From Microvirga subterranea (GTDB taxonomy: Bacteria > Pseudomonadota > Alphaproteobacteria > Rhizobiales > Beijerinckiaceae): a stretch of DNA of 64,000 bases. This document shows, piece after piece, positions 26,188 through 34,428 of this stretch. The translations under genes were made by a program, and so were the position numbers. Each line of letters begins with the position of its first letter. Position 1 is the first letter of the stretch. The stretch is from contig NZ_QQBB01000005.1 in the NCBI RefSeq assembly GCF_003350535.1, positions 372,001 through 436,000 of the forward strand. Reading direction: 5' to 3'. The notes under the pieces are model-generated. The model did no database searches. It saw only the letters and a program-made list of their open reading frames with translations, and was not told the DNA's origin.

Positions 26188-27273
26188 ATGTCGATCGAAA
26201 CTCTGAAGGCCGAGGTTGCGCGCCGGTTCGGCACGCCGGCCGTCGTCGTTGACCTGGACGTTGTCGAGCGCAACATCGCGCGGGTGCAGGCGCTCTGCGA
26301 TGCCGCCGGCATCGCGAACCGCCCGCATATCAAGACGCATAAGAGCCCTGTCATCGCGGCGATGCAGCGAAAGGCGGGAGCCCGTGGGATCACCTGCCAG
26401 AAGCTCGGCGAAGCCGAGGTTATGGCGGACGCGGGCCACGACGACATCCTGATCGCCTACAATCTCCTCGGCGAGCAAAAGATCGACCGGCTCGGGGCTT
26501 TGCTGTCTCGCGTCGATGTCGCGGTTGCCGCCGACAATCCAGTCGTCGTCCAGGGACTTCCCCGTGCGGCAAAGATCGCGGGCAGGGATCTCGAAGTCCT
26601 TGTGGAATGCGATACGGGGCGCAAACGTGCCGGCGTCGCGACCGTTGCGGAGGCCATCGCCCTCGCCAAAGACATCGCGGAACGCCCCGGGCTGTCGTTC
26701 GCAGGCTTCATGTTCTATCCGCCTGAGAAATCGGCCGCGGAAACGCAGGCCTTCCTGGATGCTGCAAGAGCGGGCGTCCGTGAGGCAGGACTTGAGCCGC
26801 GCATCGTGTCGACGGGCGGAACCCCAAACTTGGTCAATCTCGGGAAGATCGATGGGGTCACCGAGCATCGGGCCGGGACCTCCGTGTTCAATGACCGCAT
26901 GATGCTGGCAGCGGGCGTGGCAAGCCTGGATGACTGCGCCCTGACGGTCTATGCGACCGTGGTCAGCAGGGCCGAGGCGGATCGCGGCATTCTGGATTCA
27001 GGCTCGAAAACCCTGACGAGCGATACCGGCGGCGGGCTCGACGGCTACGGCCTGATTCTCGAGCATCCCCAGGCCAGAATTGCGCGCTTCGCGGAGGAGC
27101 ACGGGTTCCTCGACCTCTCCGCCTGCAATGATCGGCCGAATATCGGCGACGTGGTGCGCATCATCCCCAATCACGTCTGCGTCGTGGTTAACATGGTCGA
27201 CCGGCTAGTCACCGTCAGAAGCGGAGAGATCGTCGGCGAATTGCCGGTCGCGGCACGAGGCCATCTGACCTGA
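26188..27273 (+). CDS. PLP enzyme, D-threonine aldolase/D-serine dehydratase-like family
   Basis: A 361-residue fold-type III PLP enzyme. The cofactor Lys is expected at Lys49 in NRPHIKTHKSP. The C-terminal metal-binding pair of the DSD1/D-threonine aldolase group is present as His329 and Cys331 in IPNHVC. Known members cleave D-threonine to glycine and acetaldehyde, or dehydrate D-serine or D-threo-3-hydroxyaspartate. I chose ATG 26188, with AAGGGAG upstream. It follows the UxaA-type gene by 35 bases and is probably part of the TRAP operon, so the imported compound may be, or become, a beta-hydroxy amino acid. Confidence 0.85.
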   Translation: MSIETLKAEVARRFGTPAVVVDLDVVERNIARVQALCDAAGIANRPHIKTHKSPVIAAMQRKAGARGITCQKLGEAEVMADAGHDDILIAYNLLGEQKIDRLGALLSRVDVAVAADNPVVVQGLPRAAKIAGRDLEVLVECDTGRKRAGVATVAEAIALAKDIAERPGLSFAGFMFYPPEKSAAETQAFLDAARAGVREAGLEPRIVSTGGTPNLVNLGKIDGVTEHRAGTSVFNDRMMLAAGVASLDDCALTVYATVVSRAEADRGILDSGSKTLTSDTGGGLDGYGLILEHPQARIARFAEEHGFLDLSACNDRPNIGDVVRIIPNHVCVVVNMVDRLVTVRSGEIVGELPVAARGHLT

Positions 27274-27529
27274 CGGAGCAGGTGTCGCGATCTCCAAAAT
27301 CCCGGTGGACATTCGCAACAATATGTAATTGACTGCGTCGACTTGCACTTCGGGCAACCGGTCTGCTCGCGGCGTCGCCGTCAAGGCCGGGTGACCCTGC
27401 TCGCCATAAGCAAGGTCCGCACCAGTCCACGACGTGAATATGCCGTGGTCTGATGCGACGAGGCGTGACGGATCCTTTCCGTAACGGTCGTGGTTGTCGA
27501 TCCGAGTACCGCGCATAAAAGGACCTTCG

Positions 27530-27787
27530 ATGATTTTGCCGTGGATGAAATTGGCCTCCGACACGTCCCTTCTCGCGATGGAATCGCAAGCCGTGATCTG
27601 GGCTCGAATGACGCAGATCGCTATGGGCCGGGGTACCCCGGCAGAGACGATGCTGATGGTGACGGAGAAGGTCAGCGCCTTTGCCGAGGCGGCGGCAACG
27701 ATCGCGACGGGCGGCTCGGCCCATAAGGTCGTGAGGGGCTATCGCCGCCACGTCCGGGCGAACGTGCGACGGCTCAAGCGGAAGTGA
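27530..27787 (+). CDS. Small conserved-looking protein of unknown function
   Basis: An 85-residue protein starting at ATG 27530, preceded by an AAAAGGACC ribosome site. It begins MILPWMKLASDTSLLAMESQ and ends with a strongly basic tail, RGYRRHVRANVRRLKRK. The middle is helical and Ala-rich (EKVSAFAEAAATIATGG). The pattern, a Met/Leu-rich amphipathic helix plus a basic tail, is somewhat phasin-like, but I do not recognise a family. An upstream in-frame ATG at 27494 is less likely because it has no ribosome site. Confidence 0.55.
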   Translation: MILPWMKLASDTSLLAMESQAVIWARMTQIAMGRGTPAETMLMVTEKVSAFAEAAATIATGGSAHKVVRGYRRHVRANVRRLKRK

Positions 27788-27856
27788 TGCGCCACGCTTC
27801 GACCGGCAGGGATCTCATCGGCACATCGACGTGAGGAGAGCCGAGGAAAGGAATCC

Positions 27857-28018
27857 TCAGCTGATGCCCTCCTGGCGCTTCTCGCAATCCCGTCTCGGGG
27901 CGGCCTGAGGGGGCGTCTGCTGCTGTTGCTGGGCGATCACGGTGGCATCGGGTGCGTCGGCGGCGACACCTGGGCCGGCTGCAACCATCAGGATGGCGAG
28001 GGAGAGCGCGCGAAGCAT
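27857..28018 (-). CDS. Small secreted protein with poly-Gln stretch
   Basis: A 53-residue protein. The first 20 residues (MLRALSLAILMVAAGPGVAA) are a clear signal peptide with Ala-x-Ala at the end. The mature part is about 33 residues with five consecutive Gln, Pro/Ala-rich spacer and a Cys (RRDCEKRQEGIS). A GGAAGGA site lies 6 bases before the ATG. It is divergent from the extensin-like gene and probably periplasmic. The function is unknown. Confidence 0.6.
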   Translation of the reverse strand: MLRALSLAILMVAAGPGVAADAPDATVIAQQQQQTPPQAAPRRDCEKRQEGIS

Positions 28019-28190
28019 CGTCTGTCCTTCCAAGATGAATTCGCTCGATGCTAACGTCGTGCGGCCGGAATGGCCAGTGCGCCAATCCGCAATCCCAACC
28101 CCGAACGGGTGGGGCGTCGGGAACGGTGACGCTTCAGCCGGAGTTGATCCGGCATGGAGCCCTCCACAATCCCGAGAGGGCGGAGTCGAT

Positions 28191-28907
28191 ATGCCCATGC
28201 GCCGGAACCCGGCCCCCTTTGTCGTCGGAGGGCTGCTCAGCCTTGCACTCGCGGCTGCACAGGCCGCGGAGGACGTCGTTCCCCCGCTCCCGCCGCCGCG
28301 ACCGGACAGGGCGGCGCCGTCTGCGGCCGAGCCCTCGAAGGACAAGCCCGCCGGGAGCGAGGCCCAGGCGAAGCCGGAGGAGACTTGTCCGGAGCGCCTG
28401 ACCCGGCTGGGCGTCCGCTTCGAGACCCGTCCTCCGATCCAGGACAATGCCTGCGCTGTCCAGGACACGGTTCTCGTGTCCTCCCTGCCGGACGGATTCG
28501 AGGTTTCGCCCGCATCCCTCATGACATGCCCGCTGGCGGAAGGCCTCGTCCGATGGGCGCGCGAGGTGGTGGCGGTCGAGGCGGAACGTCACCTCCAGAC
28601 CAAGCCGAAGAAACTTCTCATCGGAACCTCATACCAGTGCCGTGACCAGCGCTCCGGCGGAAAGCTGAGCGAACATGCCTTCGGTAACGCGGTCGACGTC
28701 ATGGGGCTCGAGTTCGACAAGAAGGGGCCGTTGACGATCGGAACCCATGCGGAGGGCTCACCCGAGGCTGCCTTCCAGGATGCGGTCCGCAAGGGCGCCT
28801 GTCCGGTGTTCAACACCGTGCTGGGCCCAGGCTCGGATTCAGACCACGGCGATCATCTCCATCTCGACATGCGCGCCCGCAAGAACGATTACCGCATCTG
28901 CCAGTGA
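28191..28907 (+). CDS. Extensin-like C-terminal domain protein (secreted)
   Basis: A 238-residue exported protein. A signal peptide (residues 1-25) is followed by a Pro/Ala/Lys-rich linker (PPLPPPRPDRAAPSAAEP), then the extensin-like C-terminal domain from about residue 65. This domain resembles zinc D,D-peptidases: SYQCRDQRSGGKLSEHAFGNAVDV in two parts and SDHGDHLHLDMR supply the His and Asp ligands. Four or more Cys probably form disulfides. It is likely a periplasmic peptidoglycan enzyme. The start ATG 28191 follows GAGAGGGCGGAG. Confidence 0.8.
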   Translation: MPMRRNPAPFVVGGLLSLALAAAQAAEDVVPPLPPPRPDRAAPSAAEPSKDKPAGSEAQAKPEETCPERLTRLGVRFETRPPIQDNACAVQDTVLVSSLPDGFEVSPASLMTCPLAEGLVRWAREVVAVEAERHLQTKPKKLLIGTSYQCRDQRSGGKLSEHAFGNAVDVMGLEFDKKGPLTIGTHAEGSPEAAFQDAVRKGACPVFNTVLGPGSDSDHGDHLHLDMRARKNDYRICQ

Positions 28908-28971
28908 CGCCTGCGGAACAGAGTGGCGCCTTCGGTCCTTGTCAGTTCGGTCGATCTGACAGGAGTACAGG

Positions 28972-29952
28972 ATGAAGGCGGCAGTGGCGTTTCTCGGCAT
29001 AGGTGTATTGCTCGGGTTGGCAGGGCCCGTCCATGCGCAGTCCCTCACACCCGAGGCGGTGAATGGAGCTGATCTGAAGGCGAAGGAGGAGAAAGGCGTC
29101 AGGCCGGCCATTCTGAAGGCGCAGGTTCTGCTCGATCGCGCCCGCTTCTCACCTGGAGCTATCGACGGGCACGACGGCGAGAACGTTCAGAACGCGATCA
29201 AGGCCTTCGAGAAGGCTCGCGACCTGAAGGTCGATGGAAAGCTGGACGAGGAGCTTTGGGCGAAGCTCAACGAGACTTCGTCCGATCCCGTGCTCATCGA
29301 ATACAAGATCACTGAGGATGACGTAAAGGGGCCGTTCACGGAGAAGATCCCGCACAAGCTGGAGGAACAGGCGAAGCTGGATCGCCTCGGCTATACCAGC
29401 GCCGAGGAGCTTCTCGCGGAAAAATTCCACATGGACGAAGACCTCCTGAAGGCGCTCAATCCCGACAAGAGCTTCGACAAGGCCGGCACGTCGATTGTGG
29501 TCGCCAATGTGGACGTGGAAACGAGCGGGGAGCCTGAGAAGGTGGCCAAGATTGAGGTCGTGAAGAGCGAGCATGTCCTGCGGGCTCTGGCTCAGGACGG
29601 GTCTCTGATCGCGGTCTATCCGGCCTCCATCGGCAGCGAGGAGAAGCCTGCTCCCAGCGGCACCTACAAGGTCAAGGGAATCGCCAAAAATCCGACCTAC
29701 ACCTACAATCCCGAATACAAGTTCAAAGGTGTCGACGCGAAGGAGAAGTTCGTGGTGAAGCCCGGCCCGAACAACCCTGTCGGTTCGGTCTGGATCGACT
29801 TGTCGATCGAATCCTTCGGCATCCACGGCACGCCGGAGCCCACGAAGGTCGGCAAAACCTATTCCCAGGGCTGCGTCAGGCTGACGAACTGGGACGTCGA
29901 GGAACTCGCAAAGATGGTCAAGAAGGGCGCGGAGGTGACGTTCCTGGATTAG
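28972..29952 (+). CDS. L,D-transpeptidase with peptidoglycan-binding domain
   Basis: A 326-residue exported protein. Signal peptide residues 1-23 (ending VHAQS). Residues about 40-90 form a PG_binding_1 domain (LLDRARFSPGAIDGHDGENV, QNAIKAFEKARDLKVDGKL). A C-terminal YkuD domain starts near residue 190, with the catalytic His in SFGIHGTPEP and Cys/Arg in SQGCVRLTNWD. These enzymes form 3-3 peptidoglycan cross-links or anchor outer-membrane proteins. An AGGAGTACAGG ribosome site precedes the ATG. It is in the same orientation as the extensin-like gene 64 bases upstream. Confidence 0.9.
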   Translation: MKAAVAFLGIGVLLGLAGPVHAQSLTPEAVNGADLKAKEEKGVRPAILKAQVLLDRARFSPGAIDGHDGENVQNAIKAFEKARDLKVDGKLDEELWAKLNETSSDPVLIEYKITEDDVKGPFTEKIPHKLEEQAKLDRLGYTSAEELLAEKFHMDEDLLKALNPDKSFDKAGTSIVVANVDVETSGEPEKVAKIEVVKSEHVLRALAQDGSLIAVYPASIGSEEKPAPSGTYKVKGIAKNPTYTYNPEYKFKGVDAKEKFVVKPGPNNPVGSVWIDLSIESFGIHGTPEPTKVGKTYSQGCVRLTNWDVEELAKMVKKGAEVTFLD

Positions 29953-29975
29953 GCGCCGCATCCGCGCAGCGGAGA

Positions 29976-30251
29976 TCAGCCGTCGTTCGAGGAGTTGAGC
30001 TCGTTCGGCTTCAGGCCTTCATCGACTTCGGTGTCGTGCATCCTGACGAGCCATTCCAGCTGCTCCTGCACGAAGTTGGGATCGCTATGGAAGCGCATCG
30101 CGCAGGCAACCAGGAAGATCGCAATTTCGGGCAGATCCTCGTCGCCGAGATCCGGCAGCACCAGCTCCAGCTCGGTCATGTTGCTTGCGGTGACGATGGC
30201 GGCCTCCGTCGGCGGAATGACCATCGCCGGGGCCTTCTGGTCTTCGGACAT
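29976..30251 (-). CDS. Hypothetical acidic protein
   Basis: A 91-residue cytoplasmic protein, acidic, with no signal peptide or membrane segment. The middle reads LEIAIFLVACAMRFHSDPNF-like, with HSDPNFVQEQLEWLVRMHDTE, a helical stretch. It has an AGGG site 9 bases before the ATG. I do not recognise a family. It is read toward the convergent L,D-transpeptidase gene, 23 bases from its stop. Confidence 0.6.
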   Translation of the reverse strand: MSEDQKAPAMVIPPTEAAIVTASNMTELELVLPDLGDEDLPEIAIFLVACAMRFHSDPNFVQEQLEWLVRMHDTEVDEGLKPNELNSSNDG

Positions 30252-30302
30252 GTTCGGGTACCCTCACTCGTGACTCGGACAGATCGATCGCAAAGATAAC
30301 GC

Positions 30303-30330
30303 GGACGCAGCGAAAATCGACGCTGCGTCC
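30303..30330 (-). terminator. Terminator hairpin after the alpha/beta hydrolase gene
   Basis: A perfect 10-bp stem GGACGCAGCG/CGCTGCGTCC with an eight-base loop, 23 bases beyond the hydrolase stop on the minus strand. On that strand it is followed by GCGTTATCTTT, a weak T-rich tail. Confidence 0.65.
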
Positions 30331-30353
30331 TCAATCTGCGGGCAGGTGACGGT

Positions 30354-31172
30354 TCAGCGGCCCGCGAGAAAGGCCGAGATCGCCCGAGCGACGTCGCGTG
30401 AACGCTCCACCGGCAGCATGTGCGTCTCATCCGCGAGCAGTTCGAGCCGGGCCGCAGGGATCAGTCCGGCGGCTTCCTCGAGAGCCTCCCTGTCGAAGAA
30501 CACATCGCGTGCTCCCCCGACGATCAGGGTTCGGGCGCCGATGCGCCGGAGCCATGCCGGATCGGCCCCGAAATCTTCAGCCGCGACGGCGCTCAAGCCA
30601 CGAACGATGACCATAGGGTCGTTCATCTTCTCGGCCATCCGGTTGCGCTCCATCCAGAGGCGCAGGCGCAGCAGCCAGTTGAACCAGGGGCGTCGGAAGA
30701 TCATGCCGAACTCGGCGAGCAGGCCGGCGAAGTCGCCTGTCCGGGCACATTCGATCTGCCGCACGATGCTACGGCGGCCCTCCGGAGAGAAGCGGTGGGC
30801 GCTCACCAGCAGGATCAGCTCGCGCACGACATCAGGACGCTCGGCCGCGAGACGCGCGGCGACGAAGCCTCCGTAGGAAATGCCCACGACCGCAGCCGGG
30901 CCTATCTCGGTCCGGAGAATCTCGGCGCAATCCTGCACGATGGCATCGATGCTGTAATCGGCAGGCGGCGCAGGGTCGTATCCGACGACGTAAACCGGCC
31001 TTTCCGCCGGCATGAGGCGTGCGATTCGCTTGACGTCGCGGCGGGTCCGATCGGGGCTGGGGCGCCTCACGAAGGCCTGGCCGCCGTTGAGCACGACGAT
31101 CGGGTTCGCGCCCGATCCGGCTTTGGCATAGGGAATTCTGTTCAGGAAGAGACCTGTTTCAAACGTCGTCAT
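30354..31172 (-). CDS. Alpha/beta hydrolase
   Basis: A 272-residue cytoplasmic protein of the alpha/beta hydrolase fold. The oxyanion region is seen in NPIVVLNGGQ, the nucleophile elbow is VGISYGGFVAA (Ser at about residue 107), and a late ADETHMLPVER supplies the catalytic His. An Asp near GGARDVFF would complete the triad. No signal peptide is present. Substrate cannot be inferred. The 299 bases upstream (31173-31471) contain no convincing gene. Confidence 0.8.
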   Translation of the reverse strand: MTTFETGLFLNRIPYAKAGSGANPIVVLNGGQAFVRRPSPDRTRRDVKRIARLMPAERPVYVVGYDPAPPADYSIDAIVQDCAEILRTEIGPAAVVGISYGGFVAARLAAERPDVVRELILLVSAHRFSPEGRRSIVRQIECARTGDFAGLLAEFGMIFRRPWFNWLLRLRLWMERNRMAEKMNDPMVIVRGLSAVAAEDFGADPAWLRRIGARTLIVGGARDVFFDREALEEAAGLIPAARLELLADETHMLPVERSRDVARAISAFLAGR

Positions 31173-31471
31173 GATGGATCATCGCAAAAAGGCGGATGCG
31201 CCGGAGCCGGAAGATCGTGGCTCCTGTGGCGCATCGACGGGATTGGGGAGCCTGCTCTCCTGTCGACATGCGCTGGTCTGGCATCGACGCGGGAAAACGC
31301 CAGCCGCGTCGAGCGGCAGCGGTGCGGACGGGAGCAGGGATGAGGAGCCGACGGACGCGGAAGGGCGGCGGCGGCTGGGCCGGGCAAAGCTTCCTAGAAG
31401 GAGCGCCGGGTTAGGTCAACACCGAAGGCCAATCGAAGGCAGGCTTTCGTGCGAATCCCGTTCCTCGTCGC

Positions 31472-32239
31472 TCATTGGAGAGGGGTGGCTCCCAGAGAAA
31501 CGGCAGGAAGATGCTCGATGGCGGGGAGGGCAAAGAGATAGCCCTGGAACAGACGGATTCCTGCACCCCGGAGTGTCGCGAGTTCCGCTTCGGTCTCGAT
31601 GCCTTCCGCGATGACGGTGATGTCGAGGGTCTGCGCCATGTGCATGATGCCTGCAACGATCGCCTGCCGCGCGGCCGAGTCGGCGATGCCGCGGATGATC
31701 TCCATGTCGATCTTGATGATGTCGGGCTGGAAGCTCGCGAGAAGGTTGAGGCCGGCATGGCCGGCGCCGAAATCGTCGATGGCGGTGACGAAGCCGAGAC
31801 GCTTGTACTCCGCGATGATCCGCCCGACATGGCCGGTATCCACCATCCGCTCGTTTTCGGTGAACTCGAACATGATGCGGCGCGGATTGAAGCCGACGCG
31901 CCGTGCGGTTTCGAGGGAGGTCCTGATGCAGGCCGATGGCTCATAGACTGCGTTCGGCATGAAGTTGATCGAGAGCCGGGTGTCCTCGTCCGGGCGGAAG
32001 AGCTGCCCCGCGAGCGTGATGGCCTTCACCCGGCAGTTCTGGTCGAACTTGTACCGGTTGGATTCGTCGACCTGGTCGAGGATGGCGAAAGCCGATTGTC
32101 CCTGCGTTCCGCGGACGAGGGCCTCGTAGCCCCAGACCGACATCCGCTCCACGTCGACGATCGGGTGAAACGCCATCGTGAACTCGAAGGGCAGCGGCTC
32201 GCTGCTTCGGCAGCCCTGACATTTGACGATAGCGTTCAC
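31472..32239 (-). CDS. EAL-domain cyclic-di-GMP phosphodiesterase
   Basis: A 255-residue protein that is almost entirely an EAL domain. It starts at GTG 32239 with CGGAG upstream. Catalytic features are all present: YEALVRG (Glu39), the metal-binding Asn in LSINFMPN, Glu in FEFTENERM, the DDFGAGHAGL loop, and Lys in DIIKIDMEII. It should hydrolyse c-di-GMP to pGpG. The N-terminus is short and carries CQGC (Cys7, Cys10), a possible metal or redox site, instead of a sensor domain. It complements the diguanylate cyclase at 40317. Confidence 0.85.
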   Translation of the reverse strand: MNAIVKCQGCRSSEPLPFEFTMAFHPIVDVERMSVWGYEALVRGTQGQSAFAILDQVDESNRYKFDQNCRVKAITLAGQLFRPDEDTRLSINFMPNAVYEPSACIRTSLETARRVGFNPRRIMFEFTENERMVDTGHVGRIIAEYKRLGFVTAIDDFGAGHAGLNLLASFQPDIIKIDMEIIRGIADSAARQAIVAGIMHMAQTLDITVIAEGIETEAELATLRGAGIRLFQGYLFALPAIEHLPAVSLGATPLQ

Positions 32240-32345
32240 GGTCGATCTCCGAGGACTGCGGTGACCATAGTGTATGGTTGCAAGCCGTCCCGCCAAGTCC
32301 CGTCTGGGACTATCGATGAGGTTTAGGTAAACGAGCCGGTGCCGC

Positions 32346-32723
32346 TCACATGGACGCCTCCTGTCGGGCCTCCTTCTTGTGCCTGTCCCACGGCCAGCGC
32401 CCCTCGATCTCGACCTCGAGAGAGAAGCTCAGGAAAGTCCGGATCAGGACGATGCCGGCGAGAACCACGATGCTCTGCAGCGACGGCTCGATCGCGACCG
32501 TGTTGATGATGTCCGCCGCCACGAGAAGCTCGAGGCCGAGCAGGATCGCGCGGCCGATATTCGACCGGTAGACGGAAAAGGCATCCCCCGGCGCCCGCCC
32601 GCTCGCGATCTGCCACAGGACGGCGATGGTCGAGCCGACGATGCCGAGGACGATGACGGCGATGCCGCCCACCTCGATGATGCGGATCGTCGCCGTCAGT
32701 GCCGGTAGATGCCAGTCGCTCAT
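32346..32723 (-). CDS. DUF1622-family membrane protein
   Basis: A 125-residue inner-membrane protein with three hydrophobic segments and a charged C-terminal tail (RHKKEARQEASM). The segment NIGRAILLGLELLVAADIINT and LVLIRTFLSFSLEVEIEGRWPW (each under 25 residues, seen in pieces) match the DUF1622 pattern. The function is unknown. It is separated from the EAL gene by about 100 bases that contain a short stem AGTCCC/GGGACT. Confidence 0.8.
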   Translation of the reverse strand: MSDWHLPALTATIRIIEVGGIAVIVLGIVGSTIAVLWQIASGRAPGDAFSVYRSNIGRAILLGLELLVAADIINTVAIEPSLQSIVVLAGIVLIRTFLSFSLEVEIEGRWPWDRHKKEARQEASM

Positions 32724-32828
32724 GAGCCCCCCTGTCGTCCGACATGTTAATTAGATCGCCGGCGGGCTCAGAAAAGCATCTTCGCACGGCGGCCTGGCCG
32801 GACGCCGCGCGAAGGCCGAGGAAGATCG

Positions 32829-33557
32829 TCAATAGGAAGAGACGCGGAACTCCTCCTGCATCGGGCTGCGCCCGTTCAGGACGACCACCGGCGAGCCGAC
32901 GGGCACACGGTTGTAGAGGTCGATGATGTCATGGTTGAACATCCGGATGCAGCCCGAGGAGACGGCCTGGCCGATCGACCAGGGTTCGGAGGTGCCGTGG
33001 ATGCGGTAGAGCGTGTCGCGGCCGTTGTCGTACAGATAGAGTGCCCGGGCGCCGAGCGGGTTCTCGAGGCCGCCGGCCATGCCGCCGGCCCAGCGCGCGT
33101 TCCGCTCGGGCTCGCGGCGGATCATGTCGGGCGTCGGGGTCCAACGGGGCCAGTTGGCCTTGCGGCCGACCCGGGCCCGGCCGCTCCAGGCCATGCCCTC
33201 GTTCCCGACGCCGATCCCGTAGCGGATGGCTCGACCGTTCTCGCGTACCAGGTAGAGGTAGCGCGCATCGGTGTCGACGACGATCGTGCCGGGCTCCTCG
33301 CGGCCGGTATAGGCCACCTCCCGCCGCAGATATCGCGTGTCGACCCCTTCCAGATCGAGCGCCGGAAGCGGGTGGGACTCGTCAGGCCTTGCCCCGTACA
33401 TCGCCGCATACATGGGATCGAGGGTCGGGGCGGCGCTCTGCTGCGGAGCCTGGGAGGTGGAGACGCAGCCGGCCACCGCCATTGCGGCGACCACCGCACC
33501 CAGTCGGATCGCTTTGCGCAGGAGGGAGAAGCTCGGGGCCAGGGCAGTCAGGGACAT
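32829..33557 (-). CDS. L,D-transpeptidase lipoprotein (ErfK/YbiS/YcfS/YnhG type)
   Basis: A 242-residue exported protein. The signal ends in VAGC, a lipobox, so it is likely anchored to a membrane by Cys31. The YkuD domain runs from about residue 95 to the end, with IHGTSEPWSIG and the catalytic SSGCIRMFNHD. This is a second L,D-transpeptidase in the window. No ribosome site is obvious before the ATG at 33557, so the start is less certain; the signal peptide makes it plausible. Confidence 0.85.
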   Translation of the reverse strand: MSLTALAPSFSLLRKAIRLGAVVAAMAVAGCVSTSQAPQQSAAPTLDPMYAAMYGARPDESHPLPALDLEGVDTRYLRREVAYTGREEPGTIVVDTDARYLYLVRENGRAIRYGIGVGNEGMAWSGRARVGRKANWPRWTPTPDMIRREPERNARWAGGMAGGLENPLGARALYLYDNGRDTLYRIHGTSEPWSIGQAVSSGCIRMFNHDIIDLYNRVPVGSPVVVLNGRSPMQEEFRVSSY

Positions 33558-33835
33558 CAGGAGGAACTCGCAGTTTCTGTTTTGGCTTGAATCTTCGGAC
33601 GAAGATTGGGTGGGACGACTAAGGCCGGTCTGAAAGCTAGGCCGTGGCCGTATGTTGGATCGTCAATGGCCGAAATGTGGCAAGGTTCCGCCTGTGGCTT
33701 CCCGGTCACAGGCTTGTGACGCTTCACTTTCGTCGTCCGCTTGCGCTCTCGCTGTCAGAAAATTGCTTTACAAGCAGGCTAACGCTACCGAGCAGAGAAT
33801 GCTGCTCATCTCTTTGTGAACGGACCGATTTTCCA

Positions 33836-34414
33836 ATGAAGCCCTTGTCCATCTCGATGCTGACGATCTGCGGGATTTCCGAGCTGCCCGACGAGGGCCC
33901 GCGGTCGGCGACGCATGTGCTGTCGATCCTCGATCCCGATCACCCCGATCCGGAGGCGTTCGAGGCCTACGAGGCCGCGCACCGGACCGTGCTGCGCTTC
34001 CACGACATCATCGAGGCGCGTCCCGGCATGATCCTGCCGGAGCCCGATCACGTGCAGGCTGTGCTGGCATTCGGTGAAAAGCTGGCGGAGAGCCAGCAGG
34101 GCAGGGCCGAAGGCCACCTGCTCGTCCATTGCCACATGGGCATTTCCCGCTCTACGGCCGCCATGGTGACCCTGCTGGCTCAAACCCATCCGGAGGAGAC
34201 TGAGGACCGACTGATGGAGCGCCTGGCGGAGATTCGCCCCCAGGCCTGGCCCAACTCCCGGATGATCCAGTTCGCGGACGAACTCCTGTCCCGCAACGGG
34301 CGCCTGACAGAGGCCCTGCGGCGCCACTACGGCCGCCAGATCGGCCGCGACCCGCGGTTCACGCAATGGATGCGCGACATCGGCCGCGGGCGCGAGGTCG
34401 ATATGGCCGCCTGA
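33836..34414 (+). CDS. Tyrosine-phosphatase-like protein
   Basis: A 192-residue cytoplasmic protein with the phosphatase P-loop HCHMGISRS (Cys99, Arg105; C-x5-R). An upstream FHDIIEARPG segment could carry the general-acid Asp. Members with this layout are common in alphaproteobacteria, but their substrates are not established. A WPNSRMIQFADELL helix follows the catalytic site. No membrane segment is present. It converges on the CueR-like gene and shares a compact hairpin with it. Confidence 0.75.
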   Translation: MKPLSISMLTICGISELPDEGPRSATHVLSILDPDHPDPEAFEAYEAAHRTVLRFHDIIEARPGMILPEPDHVQAVLAFGEKLAESQQGRAEGHLLVHCHMGISRSTAAMVTLLAQTHPEETEDRLMERLAEIRPQAWPNSRMIQFADELLSRNGRLTEALRRHYGRQIGRDPRFTQWMRDIGRGREVDMAA

Positions 34415-34428
34415 GGCCCAGGCCTCAG
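34411..34428. terminator. Compact palindrome overlapping two convergent stop codons
   Basis: CTGAGGCC (34411-34418) and GGCCTCAG (34421-34428) are exact reverse complements with two bases between. The stop codons of the phosphatase-like gene and of the MerR-type gene both lie inside it. It may end both transcripts. There is no T-run. Confidence 0.4.

Noticed and set aside
28137..28153. Small stem GCCGGA/TCCGGC before the extensin-like gene, and similar GC-rich stems elsewhere
   Set aside because: Six-bp GC stems are expected by chance at this base composition; no T-run or conserved position supports a function.
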